Notes under the pieces: model-generated
The model's input: only the letters and a program-made list of their open reading frames with translations
Databases searched by the model: none
What the model was told of the DNA's origin: nothing
In this document: positions 1-11,126 of the stretch, in pieces
How the letters are laid out: every line of letters starts with the position of its first letter
Position numbering within the stretch: position 1 is the first letter of the stretch
Program-made: the position numbers and the translations under genes
Source: Pseudoxanthomonas suwonensis
Lineage (GTDB): Bacteria > Pseudomonadota > Gammaproteobacteria > Xanthomonadales > Xanthomonadaceae
DNA: 64,000 nt
Assembly: GCF_000972865.1 (NCBI RefSeq)
Contig: NZ_CP011144.1
Coordinates: 1,178,001-1,242,000, forward strand
Direction of reading: 5' to 3'

Positions 1-38
1 GGCGGGCCAGGCGGGGAGACGCGCCTGCTCCTGGATGC

Positions 39-164
39 CGTCATCCCCGCGCAGGCAGGTGGCGCATCTCAGCCGCCGCATGGCGGATCATCCAGTGCAG
101 CCGTGTGCAGGTCGCCGGGGACCGGCCGTCGGGCTGCGGCGCCTCCCGCCTGTGCGGGATGACG
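39..164. repeat. Imperfect inverted repeat downstream of thiC
   Basis: The arm at 39-55 (CGTCATCCCCGCGCAGG) is nearly the reverse complement of 149-164. It is the same GTCATTCCCGCG...GATGAC type as the repeat at 2395-2480, but with a different centre. It lies just past the thiC stop and may end transcription or may simply be a dispersed repeat; there is no U-run. I see no gene in 1-183. Confidence 0.5.
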
Positions 165-183
165 GCTGCAGCCCCGACCATTC

Positions 184-2302
<2,119 letters not shown>

Positions 2303-2394
2303 CCGCCAGCATTAGACCACAGGCGGCGGGTGGCGGGCAGGGCCACCGCCGTGATTCCGGCCGCTTGGAGAAGGTCCGAACAACTCGACTTTTG

Positions 2395-2480
2395 CCGTCA
2401 TTCCCGCGCAGGCGGGAATCCAGGGACTTTGCCTTCAACGACTTGAAGGCACTGGATCCGCGCCTGCGCGGGGATGACGG
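2395..2480. repeat. REP-like inverted repeat between thiC leader and GH5 gene
   Basis: The two ends (CCGTCATTCCCGCGCAGGCG and, inverted, CGCCTGCGCGGGGATGACGG) form imperfect arms of about 29 bp. The centre holds a second hairpin, GCCTTCAA...TTGAAGGC. This is the widespread 'GTCATTCCCGCG' intergenic repeat. It lies just 3' of the minus-strand mannanase gene and could act as its terminator, though no U-run follows. Confidence 0.7.
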
Positions 2481-2510
2481 CAGGTGTTCAGATATTCCCT
2501 GGCGGCCGGT

Positions 2511-3848
2511 TCAGGGCGCCAGCGCGCGCACCGCGCGGGCGTGGCTGGATACGATCTCCAGGGTCGAGGCATCACTGTCGAACAGCGAGAACAGGCCCTG
2601 CGCCTCCTGCGGCGGGTCGCCGGTGAACGGGTCGCCGGCCTTCCACATCCAGTCGGGGTTGGTGGTGCGGCCGCGGCCGCCCCAGGCCCAGAAATTGGAG
2701 CCGGCGATGGCGTCGCCGGCCTGCATCCGCTGCAGCAGCCGGTCGAAGATCGCCGCGTAGAAACGGTCGCGCGCCTGCACCCCGGATTCGGGCGAGAACG
2801 CGCCGCCGTCGCGGTTCAGGCCGAACTCCGACAGGACGATCGGCTTGCCCATCTTCCCGGCCACGTCGATGTGCTCGTCGATGTAGGCCAGCGAGGTTGC
2901 CAGCCCCGATTCCAGCCGTGCGGCCGGGTCGTCGTGGTCGACCCAGCTCCAGTTCGACGGCCACAGGTGGAAGGTGAGGTAATCCACGTTCGGGGTCCGG
3001 TGGGCCTGGACGAACAGGTCGATGTCGCGCAGCGAGCCCATCGCGCCCTCGCTGCCGGTGCTGACCAGCTGCTTCGGCGCCAGGCCACGGATGAGCCCGG
3101 CCGTGTCGTGGATCCATTCCCGGTAGGCGGGGAAGTTGGGGTGCCCGTCCTTGTCGCTGCCCGGACGCGGCTCGTTGGCCAGCTGCCAGGACATCACCGT
3201 CGGATCGTCCACGTAGGCCACGCCGGTGATGCCGTTGGTGCGGCCGACGACGGTGCGGATCGCATCGCGATACCACGCTTGCGCCTCGGCGATGGCATAG
3301 AAGCGCGCCGAGTTCTGCATGAAGCCGTTCCAATCGCCCGTGGTGTCCGGATCGAACACCGGCTCGCCCGTGGCCCAGGACACGTACTGCGACATGCCGC
3401 CGGACCACTGCCAGAAGTTGTTGAGGTACAGCACCGCCTTCATGTCGCGGCGGGCCATCTCCGCCAGCAGGTAGTCCAGGCCCTGCAGCAGGTCCTCGTC
3501 GTACTTGCCCGGCTCGGACATGATCGCCGGGCTCACCCCGCGCTTGAAGCCGCTGGCCTCGGACATGGCCAGCACGCGCAGGTTGTCGATCCCGGCGGCC
3601 TTGAGCTGGTCGAGCTCGGCACGCAGGCGCTCGCGGTCGCCGATGCCGTCGGGGGCGCCGAGGTAGGCCCCGTACCAGAAGTTGGCGCCGGCGAAGCGGT
3701 AGGGCTTGCCGTCGAGCACGAAGCGCGCGCCTTCGACCTTCACGAACCCCGACTGTTCGGCCGCCGAGGCGGCGAACGCCGCCAGCAGCAACAGGCATGA
3801 CACCGCGAGCCGGACGCGGCCGGCAACGAACCATCCAGACATGCGCAT
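2511..3848 (-). CDS. Secreted glycoside hydrolase family 5 enzyme, endo-beta-mannanase-like
   Basis: The 445-residue protein starts with a Sec signal peptide (cleavage likely after ASA near residue 29), so it acts in the periplasm or outside the cell. The rest is a GH5 TIM barrel. WQLANEP (about 221-227) carries the acid/base glutamate near 226, and VLSEFG carries the nucleophile near 341. FHLWPSNWSW fits the substrate-cleft region of subfamily 7 mannanases (mannan endo-1,4-beta-mannosidase). The ATG at 3848 was chosen over an upstream in-frame start because a GGGGAG ribosome site lies 8 nt before it and it begins the signal peptide. Mannan as the substrate is inferred from the family; a related beta-glucan is possible. 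Confidence 0.85.
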   Translation of the reverse strand: MRMSGWFVAGRVRLAVSCLLLLAAFAASAAEQSGFVKVEGARFVLDGKPYRFAGANFWYGAYLGAPDGIGDRERLRAELDQLKAAGIDNLRVLAMSEASGFKRGVSPAIMSEPGKYDEDLLQGLDYLLAEMARRDMKAVLYLNNFWQWSGGMSQYVSWATGEPVFDPDTTGDWNGFMQNSARFYAIAEAQAWYRDAIRTVVGRTNGITGVAYVDDPTVMSWQLANEPRPGSDKDGHPNFPAYREWIHDTAGLIRGLAPKQLVSTGSEGAMGSLRDIDLFVQAHRTPNVDYLTFHLWPSNWSWVDHDDPAARLESGLATSLAYIDEHIDVAGKMGKPIVLSEFGLNRDGGAFSPESGVQARDRFYAAIFDRLLQRMQAGDAIAGSNFWAWGGRGRTTNPDWMWKAGDPFTGDPPQEAQGLFSLFDSDASTLEIVSSHARAVRALAP

Positions 3849-3964
3849 GCGTGAGACTCCCCGTCGACGGCCGGTCCGCGATTCCACACGGATCAGGCGG
3901 ACCATACACGCTGCGGGCGCACATGCGCACCGCGCATATCACCTATTCCGCGCCACGGCGCGGC

Positions 3965-5686
3965 TCAATAGCCGGCGGCGTGCCCGTCCTTGCGACTCTC
4001 CGAGGCGCCGAAATACACGCCGCTGTCCGGGTCGCGCAGGATCGCCTGGTAGCCGCCGAACGGTCCGTCGGCGGACACGATGCGATGGCCCTTGCGCATC
4101 AGCGCACGCACCGTCTCGTGCGGGAACCCGGTTTCCAGGTTGACCTCGCCGCCGTCGCTCATCGCCGTGTTCTGCCCGGTCGGCTCGGTCGAACCCTCGT
4201 GCTGGATGCGCGGCGCGTCGCCGGCCTCCTGCAGGTTCATGCCGAAGTCGACCAGGTTCATCACGATCTGCACGTGGCCCTGCGGCTGCATCGCCCCGCC
4301 CATCACGCCGAAGCTGACCCACGGCTTGCCGTCCTTGGTGATGAACGCCGGGATGATGGTCTGGAACGGGCGCTTGCCCGGCGCGTAGCAGTTCGGATGG
4401 CGCGGCTCGGCATCGCAACCGGCCAGAACGAACATCTCGGCGCGGTCCTGCAGGATGAAGCCCAGTCCCGGCGGGGCCATGCCGCTGCCCATGCCGCGGT
4501 AGTTGGACTGGATCAGCGAGACCATCATGCCGTCGGCATCGGCCGTGGTCAGGTAGATGGTGTCGCCCTCCTCCAGCTGCCTCGGCGTGCCCGGCTGCAC
4601 CTCGCGCAGCGCGCGGTCCGGCGAGATCAGTTGGCGACGCTGCGCTGCGTATTCCTTGGACACCAGCCTCGCCACCGGCGCCGGCTGGAACGCGGGGTCG
4701 GCGTAGAAGCGGGCACGGTCGGCGAAGGCCAGCTTCTTGGCCTCGACGAACAGGTGCACGTGCTCGGGCGAGCCGAACGGGATCTTCGAGAAGTCGTAGC
4801 CCTCCAGCACGTTGAGCATCTGCAGCGCGGCGATGCCCTGGCTGTTGGGCGGCAGCTCCCACACGTCGTAACCGCGGTAGTTGGTCGACACCGGCTCGAC
4901 CCACTCGCCCTGGTGCGCGGCCAGGTCCTCGTAGGACAGGAAGCCGCCATTGGCCTTGAAATAGGCATCCATGGTGCGGGCGACCTCGCCCTTGTAGAAC
5001 GCGTCGCGGCCACTCTCGGCGATCTTCTGCAGGGTGTCGGCCAGGGTCGGGTTCTTCCACATCTCGCCCTTGCGCGGGGCGCGGCCGTCGATGGTGAACT
5101 GCTCCTTGAAGCCCGGGTACTGCGACAGCCGCGGCACCGAACGTGCCCAGTAGTAGGCGATCACCTCGTGCACCGGGTGGCCTTCGCGGGCATAGCGGAT
5201 GGTGGGTGCCAGGTTGTCGGCCATCGGCAGGCGGCCGAAGCGGTCATGCAGCGCGAACCAGCCGTCGACCGCTCCGGGCACCGATACCGGCAGCGGTCCG
5301 GTGGGCGGGATCTCGGCCAGGCCGCGACGCCGGAACTCGTCCAGGGTCAGCGACTGCGGCGAGCGGCCCGAACCGTTGTAGCCGTAAAGCCGCTTCGTCC
5401 TCGGATCCCACACGATCGCGAACAGGTCGCCACCGATGCCGTTCCCGGTCGGCTCCATCAGTCCCAGCGCGGCGTTGGCGGCGATCGCCGCATCCATCGC
5501 CGAGCCGCCCTGCCGCATCACGTCCAGTGCAATCTGGGTGGCCAGCGGGTGCGAGGTGGCGGCCATCGCGTGCGGTGCGATCACCTCCGAGCGGGTGGCG
5601 AACAGTTCGCCGGTGATGCGGTCGGCGGCGGGGACGGCGGCCGGCAGCAGCAGTGCGGCGCACAGCAGGATACGGAGCATGGACAT
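3965..5686 (-). CDS. ggt: Gamma-glutamyltransferase family protein (Ntn hydrolase)
   Basis: The 573-residue precursor has a signal peptide of about 21 residues and the Ntn-hydrolase layout of gamma-glutamyltranspeptidases. Self-cleavage would expose Thr376 in GDTIYLTTAD, which aligns with the catalytic Thr of the family's TTHYS motif. NGIGGDLFAIVW (about 82-93) and the later GGAMQPQGH are further family signatures. The enzyme would hydrolyse or transfer gamma-glutamyl groups, for example from glutathione, in the periplasm. The sequence after the catalytic Thr is not the classical THYS, so this is the branch that also includes cephalosporin-acylase-like proteins and the substrate is less certain. 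It is a single-gene unit between the mannanase and a lipoprotein gene. Confidence 0.9.
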   Translation of the reverse strand: MSMLRILLCAALLLPAAVPAADRITGELFATRSEVIAPHAMAATSHPLATQIALDVMRQGGSAMDAAIAANAALGLMEPTGNGIGGDLFAIVWDPRTKRLYGYNGSGRSPQSLTLDEFRRRGLAEIPPTGPLPVSVPGAVDGWFALHDRFGRLPMADNLAPTIRYAREGHPVHEVIAYYWARSVPRLSQYPGFKEQFTIDGRAPRKGEMWKNPTLADTLQKIAESGRDAFYKGEVARTMDAYFKANGGFLSYEDLAAHQGEWVEPVSTNYRGYDVWELPPNSQGIAALQMLNVLEGYDFSKIPFGSPEHVHLFVEAKKLAFADRARFYADPAFQPAPVARLVSKEYAAQRRQLISPDRALREVQPGTPRQLEEGDTIYLTTADADGMMVSLIQSNYRGMGSGMAPPGLGFILQDRAEMFVLAGCDAEPRHPNCYAPGKRPFQTIIPAFITKDGKPWVSFGVMGGAMQPQGHVQIVMNLVDFGMNLQEAGDAPRIQHEGSTEPTGQNTAMSDGGEVNLETGFPHETVRALMRKGHRIVSADGPFGGYQAILRDPDSGVYFGASESRKDGHAAGY

Positions 5687-5766
5687 GGGCGCGGACCGGA
5701 ACGGGATTTCCGGAAAGATAGCCGATCACGCCACGCCGGCGACCAGACTCCCGTCGCCGGTTGCGC

Positions 5767-6804
5767 TCAGCCGGCCGGGATCGTCACCAGCGGCGACCCG
5801 GCGCCGCCGCCGGTGTCGGCGATCGACAGCATCACCTGGGTGATCAGGAACATCTGCTTGGAAGCCTCGTCGTGGCCGTCGATCCAGTACCAGCGGCCGC
5901 GGAACTGCGCCGCCACGTGCGCGTCGGCCGGCGCCGCGATGCCACTGCGGATCCGCACCAGCGACGGCTCCGGCGAAACAGGCACCCCCTCCACTTCGAC
6001 GCCCTGCGCCAGCTCCATCAGGATCTCGAACATCGAACGCGTCGCGATCGCCAGCTCGTCCGTGTCGTGCGGATAGGTGGCGAACACCACCCGCAGCTCG
6101 CCCACGCCGCGCCGGATCCCCAGCCGCTCGGACAGGTATTGCAGGTCGGCCTCCTCCTGCGCGGTCAGCGCCGGACGCACCCGCGCCAGCGCCGAGAACG
6201 TCTCCTCCTTCTGCCGCACCCGCACGGCCAGCGCCTGGGTGCGCTGCAGCCGCCGCAGCACGGCCACGACTTCCGCGAAGTCGTCGTCGGCCTTCTGCTC
6301 GAACAGCGGCGCGCGGCTGGTGTTGCCCACACCGTTGACCGAGCGCACCGCCAGCGGGAACAGCAGGTCCGAGGCCCAGCCCGCTTCCATCATCGCCAGC
6401 ACCGCGGCCGGCGGCAGCGGCGCCAGCAGGTGCCGCGAGAAACGGTCGCCGGTCACCGGCGTGTAGGTCACCGTCGGCGTCTCGCGCAGCACCACCGCGC
6501 CGCCGACCGAGCCGGCGTCGTTGCCGGTGCCCGGCGAGAGGGCGGCCGTCAGCTCGCCCGAACTCTCGCGCGTGTACTGGCTGATGACCGAACTCACGCC
6601 CAGGAACATCGGCGCGTCGCCGTAGCGCAGCGCGACGATGTTGCTCAGCAGCTGCTCCTTCTCGCTCTCGCGCAGGCGCTCGGTGTAGTCCATGCGGTCG
6701 ATCCCGACCCGCGTCGGCCCCAACCCGGCGCAACCGGCCAGCATCGCCACCAGCAGGCCTGCCGACAGTGCGGCAAGCCGTCCCCTTCCGTCGTGGTATG
6801 CCAT
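5767..6804 (-). CDS. Hypothetical lipoprotein
   Basis: I do not recognise a function. The 345-residue product starts with a lipoprotein signal peptide whose lipobox LAGC puts the lipidated cysteine at residue 25. The mature part is soluble, with a heptad-like stretch in the middle (EVVAVLRRLQRTQALAVRVRQ). It ends in a compact region containing RGRWYWIDGHDEASKQ. The ATG at 6804 was chosen over an upstream start because it sits directly before the signal peptide, with GGGGA about 8 nt upstream. It is oriented like its neighbours ggt and the PhnD-like gene, with gaps of 80 and 93 bp, so joint transcription cannot be judged. Confidence 0.75.
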   Translation of the reverse strand: MAYHDGRGRLAALSAGLLVAMLAGCAGLGPTRVGIDRMDYTERLRESEKEQLLSNIVALRYGDAPMFLGVSSVISQYTRESSGELTAALSPGTGNDAGSVGGAVVLRETPTVTYTPVTGDRFSRHLLAPLPPAAVLAMMEAGWASDLLFPLAVRSVNGVGNTSRAPLFEQKADDDFAEVVAVLRRLQRTQALAVRVRQKEETFSALARVRPALTAQEEADLQYLSERLGIRRGVGELRVVFATYPHDTDELAIATRSMFEILMELAQGVEVEGVPVSPEPSLVRIRSGIAAPADAHVAAQFRGRWYWIDGHDEASKQMFLITQVMLSIADTGGGAGSPLVTIPAG

Positions 6805-6897
6805 CGCACGATCCCCGTCCCGGAACCGGTGCCAGACTACGCCAACTCGGTCACGCCGACGCGGCACCGGCCATGGCCCGCCACCGGCCTGCGCACC

Positions 6898-7749
6898 TCA
6901 GTCGACCCCGGGCAGCTGCAACGGCATGGGCCGGGCCGGCGTGAATGCCGAGGCGTCGCCGAACTCGGGCCAGCCCGCGCGCAGGCCCGCCATGACCGCC
7001 GGATCCTGGCGGTGGGCCTCGAGCAGCCAGCCGGCGATCGCCGCGCAGGGCACCTGCGCCGATTCGCGGCACAGCAACGGGCCTGGCGGGATCGGTGCGG
7101 AACGCCACAGTTCGCGAACCTCTTGCGGGCGCGAGGCGTCGTAGACATCCGCGGCCAGCGCTGCGACGTCGGCCTCGCCGTCGACCAGTGCCTGCAACGC
7201 CGCCGCATGCGAACCGGCATAGTGCAACGACGCGAAGTCCGAGGCCGGACGCAGGCCCAGCTCATGCAGCCGCTGCGCCGGGACGAACCCGCCGGACGCC
7301 GAATCCCTGCCGACCAGCACCAGGCGCAAGCGTCCGGCCCGGTGCTGCAGCGCTTCGATCGAATCGACCTCGTCGCGCGCCACCAGTACCGCACGGTAAC
7401 GGTCGGCCTGCGCTGCCGGCACGTCCGGTACCGGCAGCGTGGCGACACCGCCGGGGCCACGCCGCGCCTGGAGATAGCCGTGCAGGTTCGGCACCGCGAC
7501 ATCGACCTGTCCGTCGCGCAAGGCTTCCACCAGCGCGGTCGGCGAAGGCAGCACGCGCACCTGCACCGGATGCTGCCCGCGCCGGGCCAGGTAGTCCGCC
7601 AGCGGCTGGACCGCCGCGGCGCGGTCGCGCTGCGGATAGGCGTAGGTCGCGACCACCCACGGAGCGACCTCGCCGGCCGTCGCCGCCACCGAGGCCAGCA
7701 GCAGCGCGAGCCCTGCAAGCGAGGTCCTGCCGCGCGGCCTGGAGCGCAC
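6898..7749 (-). CDS. PhnD-like periplasmic substrate-binding protein
   Basis: The 283-residue protein has an N-terminal signal peptide (GLALLLASVAATAG) and a type 2 periplasmic-binding fold of the phosphate/phosphonate (PhnD) class. Typical blocks are YPLADYLARR near the start, LRDGQVDVAVPNLHGYL, and LVGRDSASGGFVPAQ. No ATG fits; a GTG at 7749 lies just 5 nt after the ilvD stop and gives a complete signal peptide. Expression is therefore probably coupled to ilvD. No ABC permease or ATPase gene is nearby. Proteins of this fold also act as sensors or orphan binding proteins, so phosphonate uptake is not supported here. Confidence 0.75.
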   Translation of the reverse strand: MRSRPRGRTSLAGLALLLASVAATAGEVAPWVVATYAYPQRDRAAAVQPLADYLARRGQHPVQVRVLPSPTALVEALRDGQVDVAVPNLHGYLQARRGPGGVATLPVPDVPAAQADRYRAVLVARDEVDSIEALQHRAGRLRLVLVGRDSASGGFVPAQRLHELGLRPASDFASLHYAGSHAAALQALVDGEADVAALAADVYDASRPQEVRELWRSAPIPPGPLLCRESAQVPCAAIAGWLLEAHRQDPAVMAGLRAGWPEFGDASAFTPARPMPLQLPGVD

Positions 7750-7754
7750 GGCGC

Positions 7755-9611
7755 TCAGACGCCGTCCAGCAGCGCCTTGTCGCGCACCGCGCCCTTGTCG
7801 GCGCTGGTCGCCAGCAGCGCGTAGGCCTTCAGCGCGGTGCTGACCTTGCGCGGGCGCGGCTGCGCCGGCTTCCAGCCCTTCGCATCCTGCTCGGCGCGGC
7901 GCGCGGCCAGTTCCGCATCGGACACCAGCAGGTCGATGGTCCGCGCCGGAATGTCGATGCGGATGCGGTCGCCGTCGCGGACCAGGCCGATCGCGCCGCC
8001 GGCCGCCGCCTCGGGCGAGGCGTGGCCGATCGACAGGCCCGAGGTGCCACCCGAGAAGCGACCGTCGGTCAGCAGCGCGCACTGCTTGCCCAGACCCTTC
8101 GACTTCAGGTAGCTGGTCGGATACAGCATCTCCTGCATGCCCGGCCCGCCCTTCGGCCCTTCGTAGCGGATCACCACCACGTCGCCGGCCCGTACCTCGT
8201 CGCCGAGGATGCCCTTCACTGCCGCGTCCTGGCTCTCGTACACGCGCGCGTTGCCCTCGAACACGTGGATCGACTCGTCCACGCCGGCGGTCTTCACCAC
8301 GCAGCCGTCCACCGCGAGGTTGCCGTGGAGCACGGCCAGGCCGCCCTCCTTGGAATAGGCATGCGCCACGTCACGGATGCAGCCTTCGGCGCGGTCGGCA
8401 TCCAGCGACGGCCAGCGCGTGGCCTGGCTGAAGGCGACCTGGGTCGGGATCCCGGCCGGACCGGCCTTGTAGAAGGTGTGCACCGCCTCGTCGGCGGTGG
8501 CGGTCACGTCCCACTTCGCGATCGCCTCGCCCAGGGTCTTCGCGTGCACGGTCGGCACCGACGTGTCGAGCAGGCCGCCGCGCGAAAGCTCGGCCAGGAT
8601 TGCCATGATCCCGCCGGCACGGTGCACGTCCTCGATGTGGTACTTCTGCGTGTTCGGCGCGACCTTGCACAGCTGCGGCACGCGCTTGGACAGGCGGTCG
8701 ATGTCGCGCATGCCGAACGGCACCTCGCCCTCCTGCGCGGCGGCCAGCAGGTGCAGGATGGTGTTGGTCGAACCGCCCATCGCGATGTCCAGGGTCATCG
8801 CGTTCTCGAACGCGGCGAAGGTGGCGATGCCGCGCGGCAGCGCGCTCGGATCCTCGGCGCCGTACCAGCGGTGGCACAGCTCCACCGCGGTGCGCCCGGC
8901 ACGCAGGAACAGCTGTTCGCGGTCGGCATGCGTGGCCAGCACCGTGCCGTTGCCCGGCAGCGACAGGCCCAGCGCCTCGGTCAGGCAGTTCATCGAGTTG
9001 GCGGTGAACATGCCCGAGCACGAGCCGCAGGTCGGGCAGGCGCTGCGTTCGACCGCGGCGACCTGCTCGTCGGATGCGTTCGGGTCGGCGGCCATCACCA
9101 TCGCGTCGATCAGGTCGAGCTTGTGGCCGGCCTCCGTGCCATCCGAAAGCCGGGTCTTGCCCGCCTCCATCGGCCCGCCGGAGACGAACACCGTCGGGAT
9201 GTTGAGCCGCAGCGCGGCCATCAGCATGCCGGGAGTGATCTTGTCGCAGTTGGAGATGCACACCAGCGCATCGGCGCAGTGCGCGTTGACCATGTACTCG
9301 ACCGCGTCGGCGATCAGCTCGCGGCTGGGCAGCGAATACAGCATGCCGTCGTGGCCCATGGCGATGCCGTCGTCCACCGCGATGGTGTCGAATTCCTTGG
9401 CCACGCCGCCGACGCGCTCGATCTCGCGCGCCACCAGCTGGCCCAGGTCCTTCAGGTGCACGTGGCCGGGCACGAACTGGGTGAAGGAATTGGCGATGGC
9501 GACGATCGGCTTGTGGAAATCCTCGTCCTGCATGCCGGTGGCGCGCCACAGCGCGCGCGCGCCGGCCATGTTGCGGCCGTGGGTGGAAGTTCGGGAACGG
9601 TAGTCGGGCAT
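7755..9611 (-). CDS. ilvD: Dihydroxy-acid dehydratase IlvD
   Basis: IlvD dehydrates dihydroxyisovalerate and dihydroxymethylvalerate to the keto acids that precede valine, leucine and isoleucine. The 618-residue length matches the long, enterobacterial-type enzyme. The start [23 protein letters not shown] is the family's canonical N-terminus, which rejects longer in-frame starts. Cluster ligands are visible in [12 protein letters not shown] and [11 protein letters not shown], and [13 protein letters not shown] lies near the end. It is transcribed away from the ilvC operon across a region of about 490 bp, and followed after 5 nt by the PhnD-like gene. Confidence 0.97.
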   Translation of the reverse strand: MPDYRSRTSTHGRNMAGARALWRATGMQDEDFHKPIVAIANSFTQFVPGHVHLKDLGQLVAREIERVGGVAKEFDTIAVDDGIAMGHDGMLYSLPSRELIADAVEYMVNAHCADALVCISNCDKITPGMLMAALRLNIPTVFVSGGPMEAGKTRLSDGTEAGHKLDLIDAMVMAADPNASDEQVAAVERSACPTCGSCSGMFTANSMNCLTEALGLSLPGNGTVLATHADREQLFLRAGRTAVELCHRWYGAEDPSALPRGIATFAAFENAMTLDIAMGGSTNTILHLLAAAQEGEVPFGMRDIDRLSKRVPQLCKVAPNTQKYHIEDVHRAGGIMAILAELSRGGLLDTSVPTVHAKTLGEAIAKWDVTATADEAVHTFYKAGPAGIPTQVAFSQATRWPSLDADRAEGCIRDVAHAYSKEGGLAVLHGNLAVDGCVVKTAGVDESIHVFEGNARVYESQDAAVKGILGDEVRAGDVVVIRYEGPKGGPGMQEMLYPTSYLKSKGLGKQCALLTDGRFSGGTSGLSIGHASPEAAAGGAIGLVRDGDRIRIDIPARTIDLLVSDAELAARRAEQDAKGWKPAQPRPRKVSTALKAYALLATSADKGAVRDKALLDGV

Positions 9612-9776
9612 CGTCGGGAACGCTGGCGGACGCTGGCGCGTGGGGGTGGGATCGGAATGGTCCGGCGCACCTGCGTGCGGCGGACCCTGAATGCAGTGGA
9701 TTGGCCCGGATTGTGCTGCGATTGTGCAGCGTGTCCACGGTTGCAGTTGCAACAGTAGCGCACGCCCCCGGACCGC

Positions 9777-9806
9777 TTGACAAGCCGCGAATCCGCGTGC
9801 TTTCCT
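9777..9806 (+). promoter_or_regulatory. Candidate promoter of the ilvCGMA-leuA operon
   Basis: A perfect TTGACA -35 box lies at 9777-9782. The -10 region is weak: the best match with an 18-nt spacer is TTTCCT at 9801-9806. The start of transcription would then fall at about 9812-9814, right at the ATG of the leader peptide. The rest of the ilvD-ilvC intergenic region (9612-10097) holds the leader peptide and attenuator listed next. I saw no clear ilvD promoter in it. Confidence 0.5.
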
Positions 9807-9813
9807 CCGTCTC

Positions 9814-9930
9814 ATGCTGCATCGCCACACGCCACCAACCACCGACCGCAACGCGCCCCACGACGCGGCGTCGCTTGTCGTCCTCGTCCTTATTACCTCG
9901 CCACCAGGTGCGGGACGAACCGGCGCGTAA
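9814..9930 (+). CDS. ilv operon leader peptide (branched-chain attenuator)
   Basis: A 38-codon ORF begins MLHRHTPPT and contains the run Leu-Val-Val-Leu-Val-Leu-Ile (codons at 9874-9894), then ends GAGRTGA. Seven branched-chain codons in a row directly before an attenuator is the hallmark of an ilv leader. There is no recognisable ribosome site before the ATG; the candidate promoter would start the RNA at or next to it. An in-frame stop at 9778-9780 rules out a longer version. A ribosome stalled on these codons would leave 9907-9914 free to form the antiterminator. Confidence 0.85.
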   Translation: MLHRHTPPTTDRNAPHDAASLVVLVLITSPPGAGRTGA

Positions 9931-9954
9931 GCAGAAACAGGACGCCAGATTCGC

Positions 9955-9987
9955 AAAACCCCGCACCGAAAGGCGCGGGGTTTTTTG
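9955..9987 (+). terminator. Attenuator terminator of the ilv operon
   Basis: AAAACCCCGC (9955-9964) pairs with GCGGGGTTTT (from 9975), followed by a run of six T: an intrinsic terminator 111 bp before ilvC. Its 5' arm overlaps CCCGCACC (9960-9967), which is perfectly complementary to GGTGCGGG at 9907-9914 just after the control codons. The two pairings exclude each other. TCGTCC (9878-9883 or 9884-9889) can also pair with GGACGA (9913-9918), giving the protector hairpin that would favour termination. Confidence 0.88.
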
Positions 9988-10097
9988 TTGGCCGCGATCG
10001 GCGCCGGAAATTATCAGCAGAAACAAATCGTTTACGGCACATTCCACCGCTTCGCCTTCCACCCCTCACCCATCACGCCACCGCACAGGACCCCGCC

Positions 10098-11126
10098 ATG
10101 ACCAGCAGCACCTCTCCCCAGGCCGTTATCAAAAGCGTCGCGATCGTCGGCTACGGCAGCCAGGGCCGCGCGCACGCGCTGAACCTGCGCGACTCCGGCT
10201 TCGACGTGACCGTCGGCCTGCGTCCGGGCGGTCCGACCGAGGCCAAGGCCCAGGCCGACGGCTTCGTGGTCAAGACGCCCGCCGAGGCGGTGAAGGACGC
10301 CGACCTGGTCGCGGTGCTGACCCCGGACATGGTCCAGAAGAAGCTCTACGACGAGGTGCTGGCCGCGAACCTGAAGCCCGGCGCCTGCCTGCTGTTTGCG
10401 CACGGCCTCAACGTGCACTTCGGCATGATCGCCCCGCGCGCGGACCTGGACGTGGTCCTGGTCGCGCCCAAAGGCCCGGGCGCGCTGGTCCGCCGCGAGT
10501 ACGAGATCGGTCGCGGCGTGCCGTGCATCTACGCCGTCCACCAGGACAAGTCCGGCAAGGCCGAGCAGCTGGCGCTGGAATACGCCGCCGGCCTGGGCGG
10601 CGCCCGCGCCAACATCATCAAGACCACCTTCAAGGAAGAGACCGAGACCGACCTGTTCGGCGAACAGGCGGTGCTGTGCGGCGGCGCCTCCTCGCTAGTC
10701 CAGGCCGGCTTCGAGACCCTGGTCGAGGCCGGCTACCAGCCGGAGATCGCCTACTACGAGGTGCTGCACGAGCTGAAGCTGATCGTCGACCTGTTCTACG
10801 AGGGCGGCATCACCCGCATGCTCGAGTTCGTCTCCGAGACCGCCCAGTACGGCGACTACGTCAGCGGCCCGCGGGTAATCGACGCCAGCGTCAAGGCGCG
10901 GATGAAGGACGTGCTGACCGACATCCAGAACGGCACCTTCACCAAGAACTGGGTCGCCGAATACGAAGCCGGCCTGCCGAACTACAAGCGCTTCAAGCAG
11001 GCCGACCTGGACCACCCGATCGAGCAGGTCGGCAAGCAGTTGCGCGCCAAGATGGTGTGGCTGCAGGCCAATGCCAGCCAGCCCGACACCGACGACACCA
11101 CGGCGCCGAGGTCCGCCGCCGCATGA
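10098..11126 (+). CDS. ilvC: Ketol-acid reductoisomerase IlvC
   Basis: IlvC isomerises and reduces acetolactate and acetohydroxybutyrate in valine/leucine/isoleucine synthesis. The 342-residue class I enzyme has the Rossmann motif [10 protein letters not shown] (about 18-27), the KGPG block and the knotted helical domain with [18 protein letters not shown] and TETDLFGEQ. The ATG at 10098 has AGGA 9 nt upstream; in-frame codons before it run through the attenuator and are not coding. The stop overlaps the ilvG start (ATGA), so the two are translationally coupled. First gene of ilvC-ilvG-ilvM-ilvA-leuA. Confidence 0.97.
   Translation: MTSSTSPQAVIKSVAIVGYGSQGRAHALNLRDSGFDVTVGLRPGGPTEAKAQADGFVVKTPAEAVKDADLVAVLTPDMVQKKLYDEVLAANLKPGACLLFAHGLNVHFGMIAPRADLDVVLVAPKGPGALVRREYEIGRGVPCIYAVHQDKSGKAEQLALEYAAGLGGARANIIKTTFKEETETDLFGEQAVLCGGASSLVQAGFETLVEAGYQPEIAYYEVLHELKLIVDLFYEGGITRMLEFVSETAQYGDYVSGPRVIDASVKARMKDVLTDIQNGTFTKNWVAEYEAGLPNYKRFKQADLDHPIEQVGKQLRAKMVWLQANASQPDTDDTTAPRSAAA

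Noticed and set aside
9777..10097. N-terminal extension of ilvC by about 107 codons
   Set aside because: The frame passes through the leader peptide and attenuator; the canonical IlvC N-terminus starts at 10098 with its own ribosome site.
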